A DNA stretch of 5,675 nt from Bacillota bacterium (lineage in GTDB: Bacteria > Bacillota_E > Sulfobacillia > Sulfobacillales > Sulfobacillaceae), in assembly GCA_021802375.1 (NCBI GenBank), contig JAKAAL010000330.1:1-5675 (forward strand). Reading direction: 5' to 3'. The notes under the pieces were generated by a model that saw only the letters and a list, made by a program, of their open reading frames with translations, was not told the origin of the DNA and did no database searches. The position numbers and the translations under genes are program-made. Positions 1 to 5,675 of this stretch are shown here, one piece after another (within the stretch, counting starts at the first letter, position 1; every line of letters begins with the position of its first letter).

Positions 1-30
1 TATCTGCGGCTTTTTTCTCTGCCATCCGAT
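1..30 (+). other. Partial spacer (or leader end) at the left edge
   Basis: These 30 bases precede the first visible repeat. They are shorter than every complete spacer here (35-38 nt), so they fit a spacer cut by the window edge. They have about 50% GC and contain a run of six T. The end of the leader is an alternative, because no repeat is visible to their left, but the rather balanced composition makes a spacer more likely. Confidence 0.6.
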
Positions 31-991
31 GTTTATAGCCTACCTATGAGGTATTGAAACACCTCAAGTTCTATCGGTTCGGGCATGATAGTTTCCGTTT
101 ATAGCCTACCTATGAGGTATTGAAACACTTCAATAGCCGACCAAAGAAACCTGTAATCCCTCCCGTTTATAGCCTACCTATGAGGTATTGAAACGATACA
201 GTGTACCGCTAGCGAGACACGATGTCAATCAGTTTATAGCCTACCTATGAGGTATTGAAACTGCCGCAGGCGCTCTACTTCTTCAACCCGGCCCTCTAGT
301 TTATAGCCTACCTATGAGGTATTGAAACCCCTATTTTTGCCTCGCATGGCATACTCTCAGACGGTTTATAGCCTACCTATGAGGTATTGAAACTTTGAGA
401 TACTGTCGCCAATAGGCCCACCGGCTGGGTTTATAGCCTACCTATGAGGTATTGAAACCGCTCGATCTGCTAGCCTGTATGCTAACGCTTCTCCAGTTTA
501 TAGCCTACCTATGAGGTATTGAAACTAGGGCTTCCCAAGAGCCTGATTGATTGCTCTGGCCTTGTTTATAGCCTACCTATGAGGTATTGAAACTGCTTAG
601 TTCCTGTCCTTTTTCCTCTTAGTGCTATGCTGTTTATAGCCTACCTATGAGGTATTGAAACTTTGCAAGTGGGACGGACACGTTCCCCATCCTTAGGTTT
701 ATAGCCTACCTATGAGGTATTGAAACCTTCGAGGATGCGCAACGGAACCTTCAGAGGGAATTGTTTATAGCCTACCTATGAGGTATTGAAACCGCGATTG
801 TGACATCGGTAGGGGGAATGAGATGAGGTTTATAGCCTACCTATGAGGTATTGAAACTTTCATTCATCCCCACCTCATGGGCGGGTCATCCCCGGTTTAT
901 AGCCTACCTATGAGGTATTGAAACCCGATGAAGCGGTGAGTATGTTGGACGTATCCGTTCGGTTTATAGCCTACCTATGAGGTATCGAAAG
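31..991 (+). CRISPR. Type I-B CRISPR array, 15 repeats and 14 complete spacers
   Basis: A 30-bp repeat that begins GTTTATAGCC and ends ATTGAAAC starts at 31, 97, 165, 232, 299, 364, 429, 496, 564, 632, 697, 763, 828, 895 and 962. The first 14 copies look identical; the last is degenerate. Spacer lengths in order are 36, 38, 37, 37, 35, 35, 37, 38, 38, 35, 36, 35, 37 and 37 nt, and all appear different. Repeat positions 11-15 (TACCT) pair with 19-23 (AGGTA) around a 3-nt loop. The last 8 nt, ATTGAAAC, is the typical 5' handle of type I-B crRNAs, which sets transcription on the + strand, towards cas6. The degenerate copy on the right marks the leader-distal end, so the leader and newest spacers are to the left, outside the window. 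Confidence 0.99.
962..991 (+). repeat. Degenerate terminal CRISPR repeat
   Basis: This last repeat differs from the consensus at position 25 (T to C, base 986) and position 30 (C to G, base 991), so its end reads ATCGAAAG. The hairpin stem at positions 11-23 is intact. Degeneracy of the final repeat is a common mark of the leader-distal end of an array. No further repeat follows. Confidence 0.95.
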
Positions 992-1119
992 CAGTTTTCC
1001 GACGCTTCGCAAAATCATTTCACTAGTTGATACTTGCAAAACGTCAATATAAAGATATATCATATGACGATAATATATTATGTGGAATTGTGGCTAAGAT
1101 TAATGGAAGGGGTCGAACA
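992..1119 (+). promoter_or_regulatory. Array-cas6 gap with AT-rich possible promoter
   Basis: This 128-nt stretch separates the array from the preferred cas6 start. Bases about 1015-1085 are much richer in A and T than the flanks. A possible promoter is TTGCAA (1034-1039) with TATCAT (1058-1063), 18 nt apart. TTGATA (1027-1032) with TATAAA (1048-1053) is another, but with a short 15-nt spacer. Neither matches consensus well. The tract could drive the cas operon separately from the array leader. No clear rho-independent terminator is seen, so array transcripts may also run into cas6. The region stays open in the cas6 frame, but it is not likely to be coded. Confidence 0.3.
1105..1112 (+). promoter_or_regulatory. 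Ribosome binding site deciding the cas6 start
   Basis: GGAAGGGG lies 7 nt before the TTG at 1120. No comparable purine-rich site precedes the TTG at 1027 or the GTG at 1090, so this site favours the start that gives the usual Cas6 N-terminus (MRLRLSL). Confidence 0.75.
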
Positions 1120-1944
1120 TTGCGATTACGCCTGAGCCTGGCTTGGCCATCTTCACCAATGATTCCGATCCACTATCATTCGCTGATTCAAGCGGCCGTC
1201 TACCATACTCTGGAGCCGCCTTTAGCTTCATTTATTCACGAACATGGCATTCGTTATCAAACGCGACAGTTCCGCTTATTTACTTTTTCGCGTATTCTAG
1301 GTGCCTATGAATTGTCACCCGACAAGCATCGGATACGGTTTTCCTCTCATAGCGGAATAATTATTTCATCCCCTATTGATAGGATTTTACAGTCGCTTGC
1401 CAAGCGTCTACTTGAACATCCAATCCTGCAAGTTGGATCCGTGCAAGCTGCGGTGACCGACATTCATGCAGAAACGCTCCCGGCCCTGACCGACAATGTC
1501 GTACGCCTTCGAACTATGTCGCCGATTGTCGCGTACAACACCATGCAACGCCTGGACCAAAGAAAATATACCCTTTATCGCGATCCCAGCGACCCTGAAT
1601 TCACTCGGCTGTTGAGTGAGAATTTGCATCACAAATTGGCTGGGTTGAGTGAATGGGCAGGCCAGCCTGTCCCTAAGCTCTCGGACCAACCGCTCAGGAT
1701 CCTTTCCCATCACAGCCAGCTGCGAATCCTCAAATACCGAGATATTATCATCAAAGGGTATGATGGCATCTTCACCATCGTCGGAGACCCGGTCTTGTTG
1801 CAACTCGGGTTGGAGTCTGGCATAGGGTCAAAAAATTCTCAGGGGTTTGGTTGCGTGACCCGTCTGGCGACGCCCGCGACAACACCTAAGGAGGCCAGTT
1901 TCGATGCTTCAGGACATGCGCCGACTCGCGTTGGACTATCTTAA
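1120..1944 (+). CDS. cas6: Cas6 CRISPR pre-crRNA endoribonuclease
   Basis: Cas6 cuts the repeat RNA of the array transcript at the base of its hairpin, leaving crRNAs with an 8-nt 5' handle. From the TTG start the protein has 274 residues, close to the usual Cas6 length. It begins with the RLRLSL strand of the first ferredoxin-like fold. His40, in FIHEHGIRYQ, sits where the catalytic His of archaeal Cas6 lies, and Tyr28 is a candidate partner. FRLFTFSRI (51-59) and the TMSPI motif (132-136) are family-like. The Gly-rich loop GIGSKNSQGFG (234-244) is the hallmark RNA-binding motif near the C-terminus. A tail of about 30 residues follows this loop and overlaps the cas8b start by 41 nt. The frame is open back to a TTG at 1027, but that adds 31 residues coded by AT-rich DNA and without a ribosome binding site. 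Identity is from motifs and context; the catalytic residues are inferred by position. Confidence 0.95.
   Translation: MRLRLSLAWPSSPMIPIHYHSLIQAAVYHTLEPPLASFIHEHGIRYQTRQFRLFTFSRILGAYELSPDKHRIRFSSHSGIIISSPIDRILQSLAKRLLEHPILQVGSVQAAVTDIHAETLPALTDNVVRLRTMSPIVAYNTMQRLDQRKYTLYRDPSDPEFTRLLSENLHHKLAGLSEWAGQPVPKLSDQPLRILSHHSQLRILKYRDIIIKGYDGIFTIVGDPVLLQLGLESGIGSKNSQGFGCVTRLATPATTPKEASFDASGHAPTRVGLS
1887..1894 (+). promoter_or_regulatory. Strong cas8b ribosome binding site inside cas6
   Basis: TAAGGAGG is a near-perfect anti-16S match 9 nt before the ATG at 1904. It lies within the last codons of cas6, so ribosomes finishing cas6 pass over it. It supports independent, strong initiation of cas8b. Confidence 0.85.
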
Positions 1945-3931
1945 TCAGGAACTGCATTCGGACGACGGTGACCCGGACGTCGAAGGCTGGTATCGCCACT
2001 TGCACGCGACTGATAAGGCGAGGCTATTCCCGTACTTGGTCGAACCCGGGGAGCGGGTGCCTCAAGTCTACATCCTTGAGCAGATTGGGCGTGACCTGTT
2101 GGGCATTCAGGTGCAAGACGTGGTCTCGTCCTCGAGTGGATCAGGGTGCCCAGCGTCTGCCCTTCCATTTCTGAAACCTACCGGTTCGCAGAGTGCTGCC
2201 GTGGGCCCAGTGCTCAAACGAACATATTCTCGAGACAAAGGTGGAGGGCCCAGCGCGAAAATTAATCGCACTACCATGCAATCCTTTCGCGAACTTGCTC
2301 AGTCGCAGAACGCATGGGGAAGCTACTTCCGCGAGGTGCTTGAGATACTCGATCTCCCCCGGTTGCGCCTGCTTGACGATCGGCTAATCGCGTGGGGAGA
2401 GCAATATGATAATCCGCTTGAAGCCGTCGTATCGAATATCGGGCCCCAAAGTAACACGGTATTTGTCGCCGTGCGCGTTGCCACCGGTGAACTTCCTGGG
2501 GAGGATGCACGTTATCTTTCCTACCTGTCGGATGTGGTATTGGCGGGCGACCGATATACCACCGGCGAAACGCCGGCTGCCCTCGGTCAGACCTGCTCGT
2601 TATGTGGGGTCACGGACGCCGTTGTGTATTCCAATGGCGTCAAGGGAGCCGGGGTCAACATGGTCAATGCCGACAGAGAGGGCTCGTTTCCTAGCGTTCG
2701 TGTCGACAATGCTTGGAAGCGTTATGCCGTGTGTGCGCCTTGTGCAGATCTACTGTTCGTTTTTCAAGCCCACGTCCTAAAAAAATCAGCGCGGGGAGAT
2801 CGTCGCCCCTTGACTGAATCCGTCTGTGGCGCCAAGGCGCTCATTATCCCTGCCTTGGCGCCAACGGTCTCGCTCGAGGATAGCCGCGAAGTGCAAAACA
2901 CGATTAAGCAGTATCTCCACGAACTCTCCGATGACGTCGAGATCACGGAGGAATACCTCTTGGAGACATTGAAAGATGTCTCCGGCATCTTATCCTTTAC
3001 TATCCTCTGGGCCACTGTTGGACAAAACATCGAGAAAATCACGGGTTCGCTCACCCACGTCTTGCCCAGTCGCTTGCGATCCCTTTCACGATTTAACAGC
3101 ACCTTTCCCCAAGCCATTCATCCTCTGTTTCCGGAGGCGTTGGCCAAGGGCCACTATCTGTCTCCCAAACTCAATCTCGATATTTTACATCCCTTGTTTT
3201 ACCGTCCAGGGCCTCATAGCAAATCGCTCAACCAGAGTGCCAATCTCTGGAGGTTAAAGCGGGCAGTCGCGGAATCAGTGTATCACGGACAGTTGATGGA
3301 ATCGAAGCGCTGGTGGGACGAATGGATGGTAACTGCTCAAGCCTACTGGGATGATGCCGTGGCAACCAAAGATGGGTATAAGAGCCTGCTGTGGGCGTAC
3401 GACCGTAAAGAACGCCATCAAATGTCGACCGCCCGTTGGATTCAACGAATCGCGCAATTTGTTTGGTATCTGCAACAACCAGAAGTGGAGGTATATCCAA
3501 TGCCTAATCAGACGTTTGAACCGACTCTACCGAGTTTGAGACCGTACTTCGGTCGTGAGAGCGGGATTGATTCCAAAGAAAAGGCATATGCGTTTGTGCT
3601 CGGCATTCTTTACGGGAAAGTGATGGAAATTCAAGGAGCGCGCGGCGTCAATGTAGGTAGCAACGCGCTGACGTGGCTCAAACGCTTGACCCTCAAGGGA
3701 GATGATTTGCCTGAGCTTTACGTAAAAATCCGCGAAAAATTATTGGCTTATGAGGCCGAAGCTAATCCGGATATCCGCGCGGTCTTGGGTGAATTAGGCC
3801 AACTGGCTACTGAACTCGGCGACCGCATCCGTTTAGATGCGATTTTGACTAGCTACTATCTATTGCTAGGGCAATCAATGACCACTAAGGTCCTCCCGTC
3901 CCGGGCCAAAAAAGGAGAACAAACACCGTGA
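1904..3931 (+). CDS. cas8b: Cas8b large subunit of type I-B Cascade (Csh1/TM1802-like)
   Basis: Cas8b is the large Cascade subunit, which recognises the PAM, helps open target DNA and recruits Cas3. The protein has 675 residues. Two Cys pairs, CSLC (Cys231, Cys234) and CAPC (Cys277, Cys280), form a probable four-Cys zinc-binding site typical of TM1802-type Cas8b. The C-terminal part from about residue 555 is helical and carries YAFVLGILYGKVMEIQ and NALTWLKRLTLKGDDLPELY, which look like the conserved small-subunit-like C-terminus of this family. Position between cas6 and cas7 is the usual I-B order. The ATG at 1904 has a strong ribosome binding site and overlaps the end of cas6 by 41 nt; the stop overlaps the cas7 GTG by 4 nt. 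No frameshift or early stop is seen. The family is divergent, so the Csh1-like label rests on motifs and on the adjacent Csh2-like Cas7. Residues for PAM reading cannot be assigned. Confidence 0.93.
   Translation: MLQDMRRLALDYLNQELHSDDGDPDVEGWYRHLHATDKARLFPYLVEPGERVPQVYILEQIGRDLLGIQVQDVVSSSSGSGCPASALPFLKPTGSQSAAVGPVLKRTYSRDKGGGPSAKINRTTMQSFRELAQSQNAWGSYFREVLEILDLPRLRLLDDRLIAWGEQYDNPLEAVVSNIGPQSNTVFVAVRVATGELPGEDARYLSYLSDVVLAGDRYTTGETPAALGQTCSLCGVTDAVVYSNGVKGAGVNMVNADREGSFPSVRVDNAWKRYAVCAPCADLLFVFQAHVLKKSARGDRRPLTESVCGAKALIIPALAPTVSLEDSREVQNTIKQYLHELSDDVEITEEYLLETLKDVSGILSFTILWATVGQNIEKITGSLTHVLPSRLRSLSRFNSTFPQAIHPLFPEALAKGHYLSPKLNLDILHPLFYRPGPHSKSLNQSANLWRLKRAVAESVYHGQLMESKRWWDEWMVTAQAYWDDAVATKDGYKSLLWAYDRKERHQMSTARWIQRIAQFVWYLQQPEVEVYPMPNQTFEPTLPSLRPYFGRESGIDSKEKAYAFVLGILYGKVMEIQGARGVNVGSNALTWLKRLTLKGDDLPELYVKIREKLLAYEAEANPDIRAVLGELGQLATELGDRIRLDAILTSYYLLLGQSMTTKVLPSRAKKGEQTP
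2827..2863. repeat. Perfect 12-bp inverted repeat inside cas8b
   Basis: TGGCGCCAAGGC (2827-2838) is mirrored exactly by GCCTTGGCGCCA (2852-2863) across a 13-nt spacer; a G-U pair could add one more step in RNA. The stem is GC-rich. It covers cas8b codons for about residues 308-320. No T run follows, so it does not look like a standard rho-independent terminator. Confidence 0.9.
3487..3492 (+). promoter_or_regulatory. Internal ribosome binding site for Cas11b
   Basis: GGAGGT lies 7 nt before an in-frame ATG at 3500, well inside cas8b. Both strength and spacing match a true initiation site, as good as those at the annotated gene starts in this operon. Confidence 0.8.
3500..3931 (+). CDS. cas11b: Cas11b small subunit, internal translation product of cas8b
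   Basis: Reading from the ATG at 3500, in the cas8b frame, gives a 143-residue protein equal to Cas8b residues 533-675. Type I-B, I-C and I-D systems are known to make a separate small subunit (Cas11) from an internal start in the large-subunit gene. Several copies line the Cas7 backbone and stabilise the R-loop. The size fits known Cas11 proteins. The start lies in a Pro-rich linker (MPNQTFEPTLPSL) just before the helical domain with AFVLGILYGKVMEIQ and the LTWLKRLTLKGDDLPEL segment, exactly where a domain boundary is expected. GGAGGT 7 nt upstream supports initiation. It shares the cas8b stop and the 4-nt overlap with cas7. The product is inferred; only the start context and domain position are seen. 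Confidence 0.8.
   Translation: MPNQTFEPTLPSLRPYFGRESGIDSKEKAYAFVLGILYGKVMEIQGARGVNVGSNALTWLKRLTLKGDDLPELYVKIREKLLAYEAEANPDIRAVLGELGQLATELGDRIRLDAILTSYYLLLGQSMTTKVLPSRAKKGEQTP
3912..3918 (+). promoter_or_regulatory. Ribosome binding site deciding the cas7 start
   Basis: AAGGAGA lies 9 nt before the GTG at 3928 and 15 nt before the ATG at 3934. The spacing favours the GTG, which overlaps the cas8b stop as GTGA. Confidence 0.8.
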
Positions 3932-4914
3932 ACATGCCAACCTCTGAGGTACCTGCCTTATCCAATCGCCGCGAGCTCTTGTTCCTTTATGACATCAAGA
4001 TGGGAAATCCCAATGGCGATCCAGACGAGAACCGCCCGCGAGTGTTGCCCGACGGCACCTACTACGTAACGGATGTCCGTCTCAAGCGGTTCGTGCGCGA
4101 TTACTTTAAACAAAAGGGCTTGGACATTCTGGTCGACAATATTGAAGGGAAGACGACCAACTTGACCGGACGTATCGTGCACTACCTGCAAGCCCACGGG
4201 TTAAAGCTGGCAGATGGCCCGGACCTGGTCAAGATCCTCCTCGACGCGTTTATCGATGCCCGGCTATTCGGGAGTTCCCTGGCATTTAAAGCCGAACCCG
4301 TGAAGGATTCTGCTGGCAAGGCACAGAACTATGCACCCAAGCCGGAACCGAAGACCTTGACCGGAGCGGTGCAATTTAACATGGGCGAGGTTCTGCACCA
4401 AGCAGAGGCCGTCGACATCCACGGAAGCTCGGTTTTTGCCAGCGATTCGGGGAACACCCAAGGAACCTTCACCTCCTTTTACGGGCTCCGCTACGCCCTC
4501 ATCGCATTTTCTGGGGTGGCCAACCAATACTCTGCCGCCTTGTCGTCCATGACCCCTTTCGATTACGACCGCCTGATGCTCGGACTATGGAATGGCGTGC
4601 GCTCTGCCGCCAATACCCGGTCCAAGGTTGGGCAAGTACCTCAACTCCTGGTCAGCGTCGAATACCACCCGGGAGAAGAGTTTCAGTTTGGCCGCCTGCA
4701 CGACTACGTCAAAACCGAATCTCGAAACGGAAAGCCGGCGCTAGAATGGGCGTCTCCGGACGACTATGTGGTCAATCTCCAGCTACTATGCGAACGTCTC
4801 GGCGGACAAGCCTCTAAAATCAGCACGATTCGTTACAGCCTGTCGCCGGACCTTCATCTCGCCGAGCCAGTTCCTTCAGATTGGCAACCGTTTGATGCCA
4901 ATGCGTGGATGTGA
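3928..4914 (+). CDS. cas7: Cas7 backbone subunit of type I-B Cascade (Csh2-like)
   Basis: Cas7 polymerises along the crRNA spacer and forms the Cascade filament that displays the guide for base pairing with target DNA. The 328-residue protein carries the N-terminal signature LLFLYDIKMGNPNGDPDENR (17-36), then YVTDVRLKRFVRDY (46-59), characteristic of Csh2/Csd2-type Cas7. Further family motifs are GAVQFNMGEVLH (146-157), TFTSFYGLRYALIAFSGVAN (180-199), and LWNGVRSAANTRSKVGQVPQ (220-239). It is full length with no interruption. The GTG start makes a 4-nt GTGA overlap with cas8b and has a good ribosome binding site, so translation is probably coupled. Its stop overlaps a GTG of cas5 in the same manner. 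Csh2 identity separates this from the I-C Csd2 form mainly through the neighbouring Cas6 and TM1802-like Cas8, since type I-C lacks Cas6. Confidence 0.97.
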   Translation: MNMPTSEVPALSNRRELLFLYDIKMGNPNGDPDENRPRVLPDGTYYVTDVRLKRFVRDYFKQKGLDILVDNIEGKTTNLTGRIVHYLQAHGLKLADGPDLVKILLDAFIDARLFGSSLAFKAEPVKDSAGKAQNYAPKPEPKTLTGAVQFNMGEVLHQAEAVDIHGSSVFASDSGNTQGTFTSFYGLRYALIAFSGVANQYSAALSSMTPFDYDRLMLGLWNGVRSAANTRSKVGQVPQLLVSVEYHPGEEFQFGRLHDYVKTESRNGKPALEWASPDDYVVNLQLLCERLGGQASKISTIRYSLSPDLHLAEPVPSDWQPFDANAWM

Positions 4915-5648
4915 CCGTGGTGGATACCATCGTTCGCTTTCGCTTGTCCGGTCGCTTCGCTCATTTCGCTCGTGCCGAGACCCAGACCACCATTCTTAGT
5001 TATCCAGTCCCGCCCCGGACCGCCATATTGGGGCTCATTGGGGCGGTTTTGGGACTAGCTAAAGACGAAGCTCCTGTGGTGCTTGACCCCTGTGACATTG
5101 CCGTCGCAGGGCTGGCAGCAAGATCCCATTGGCATACCGCCAAACTCCGCAAGGACCCTCCGGAGGCCCTGCCCCGCCAGGTAAAGTCCAGCCAGACCAT
5201 TGACAAAGCCACGAAACCAGAAAAAGCCAGCCTGATTATTCAGGAGTGGCTGTGGCATCCTGATTACACGGTGTGGGCAAGACTTCCGGCTCCCTACCAC
5301 ACCGAGTTCGTTGGTCGTCTAAGACAGGGCCGGTGGCATTTTTCTCCCTGTTTGGGTCTATCCGAAATGCTGGCTAGCATTTCGGAAGTCCATGAGGCTT
5401 CGGTCGCCGGATTACCGCCTGCGGTCTACCCGGTTCGCTCGGTGCTGTTATTATCATCAGCCACCGTCGACGTGGCCTACGCCTTAGAACGTTCGATGGG
5501 TCTGCACATCGTGTCGATGCCTCGCACCGTAACGCCAAATCGGGTATTTAGCCACCAGGCATATGTCATGGAGACCCAGGGTATGGCTATTGTCGCGGAA
5601 ACCGCGGCCGCCTACCAAGTCGATGACGAGGTGATCATGTTTTTATGA
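4911..5648 (+). CDS. cas5: Cas5 subunit of type I-B Cascade (Cas5b)
   Basis: Cas5 caps the 5' handle of the crRNA and contacts Cas8b and the first Cas7. From the GTG at 4911 it has 245 residues. The N-terminal Cas5 signature is clear: VRFRLSGRFAHFARAETQTT (8-27), followed by LSYPVPPRTAILGLIGAVLG (29-48), with the Gly-rich helix typical of the family. The C-terminus, AYQVDDEVIMFL, also looks like a normal Cas5 end. Because cas6 is present, Cas5 here is expected to be structural rather than the crRNA nuclease, as it is in type I-C. The start is ambiguous: in-frame GTG codons occur at 4905, 4911, 4917 and 4920. I chose 4911 because it gives a GTGA overlap with the cas7 stop, like the cas8b/cas7 junction. 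No strong ribosome binding site precedes any of them, which suggests dependence on cas7 translation. Confidence 0.95.
   Translation: MTVVDTIVRFRLSGRFAHFARAETQTTILSYPVPPRTAILGLIGAVLGLAKDEAPVVLDPCDIAVAGLAARSHWHTAKLRKDPPEALPRQVKSSQTIDKATKPEKASLIIQEWLWHPDYTVWARLPAPYHTEFVGRLRQGRWHFSPCLGLSEMLASISEVHEASVAGLPPAVYPVRSVLLLSSATVDVAYALERSMGLHIVSMPRTVTPNRVFSHQAYVMETQGMAIVAETAAAYQVDDEVIMFL
5361..5386. repeat. Perfect 11-bp inverted repeat inside cas5
   Basis: TCCGAAATGCT (5361-5371) pairs exactly with AGCATTTCGGA (5376-5386) around a 4-nt GGCT loop, a compact hairpin in RNA. It lies in cas5 codons for the SEMLASISE segment. There is no T run after it, so it is not a standard terminator. Confidence 0.9.
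5628..5633 (+). promoter_or_regulatory. Ribosome binding site for the next gene (probable cas3)
   Basis: GAGGTG lies 11 nt before the ATG at 5645, within the last codons of cas5. The spacing is slightly long but usable, and it supports that ATG as a real start. Confidence 0.6.
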
Positions 5649-5675
5649 CCGCACTCCGCTCACATCCACATCTTA
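5645..5675 (+). CDS. cas3: Start of probable Cas3 helicase-nuclease, cut by the window end
   Basis: An ATG overlaps the cas5 stop as ATGA and is preceded by GAGGTG. Only ten codons are visible (MTALRSHPHL). The SHP-H-L pattern near the start resembles the N-terminus of I-B Cas3 proteins, ahead of the HD nuclease domain. In I-B operons the gene after cas5 is normally cas3, which cuts and unwinds target DNA after Cascade recruits it. The identity rests mostly on gene order; ten residues cannot prove it. Confidence 0.6.
   Translation, partial: MTALRSHPHL

Noticed and set aside
995..1014. Possible terminator hairpin just after the array (TTTT/AAAA and CGA/TCG stems)
   Set aside because: The stem is short, has a C-C mismatch, and is followed by no T run; it is too weak to call.
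1064..1135. Small open frame of 23 codons from an ATG at 1064, ahead of cas6
   Set aside because: It has no ribosome binding site, no recognisable content, and overlaps the cas6 start in another frame.
1408..1803. 131-codon open frame on the minus strand opposite cas6
   Set aside because: It lies wholly inside cas6, has no recognisable motif, and cas6 is strongly supported on the + strand; it is a shadow of the coding frame.
2562..2576. Six-bp hairpin CCGGCG-AAA-CGCCGG in cas8b
   Set aside because: Perfect but short; stems of this size are expected by chance in GC-rich coding DNA.
3623..3931. Alternative internal start at the ATG at 3623 for a small subunit
   Set aside because: The purine run before it is only about 2 nt away and the start would cut into the conserved helix; the ATG at 3500 is far better.
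5225..5251. Interrupted hairpin in cas5 (AGCCA/TGGCT with CCTG/CAGG)
   Set aside because: The stems are short and broken by an internal loop; not convincing without conservation.
1120..5648. Possibility of a type I-C or a novel CRISPR subtype
   Set aside because: Cas6 is present, which I-C lacks, and the gene order, 30-bp repeat with ATTGAAAC, TM1802-like Cas8 and Csh2-like Cas7 all fit ordinary I-B.

Overview
The window is the effector half of a type I-B CRISPR-Cas locus, read entirely on the + strand. A CRISPR array fills the first 991 bases. It is followed by a tightly packed operon: cas6, cas8b (Csh1/TM1802-like), cas7 (Csh2-like), cas5, and the first ten codons of what is probably cas3. 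The moderately GC-rich DNA, strong GGAGG-type ribosome binding sites, frequent GTG and TTG starts and the I-B repeat with its ATTGAAAC end suggest a bacterium, most likely a Firmicute (possibly thermophilic or acidophilic). The organism cannot be named from this sequence with confidence.

Bases 1-991: 15 repeats of 30 bp separate 14 complete spacers of 35-38 bp, plus a partial spacer or leader end at the left edge. The right-most repeat is degenerate, so this is the old, leader-distal end; the leader lies to the left, outside the window. The array is transcribed towards the cas genes. Bases 992-1119 are a short gap with an AT-rich tract that may hold the operon promoter.

Bases 1120-5648: Cas6 cuts the array transcript. 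Cas8b (large subunit), Cas7 (backbone) and Cas5 (5'-handle cap) assemble with the crRNA into Cascade. A small subunit, Cas11b, is very probably made from an in-frame internal start at 3500 inside cas8b, which has its own well-placed GGAGGT. The genes overlap: cas6/cas8b by 41 nt, and cas8b/cas7, cas7/cas5 and cas5/cas3 each by a 4-nt GTGA or ATGA, so the subunits are probably translationally coupled. The adaptation genes (cas4, cas1, cas2) are not in the window and would be expected downstream of cas3.

The system is a recognisable, apparently intact I-B type rather than a new one. The points of most interest are the internal Cas11b start, two perfect long-stem inverted repeats inside cas8b and cas5, and a degenerate terminal repeat whose changes both fall downstream of the predicted Cas6 cut.
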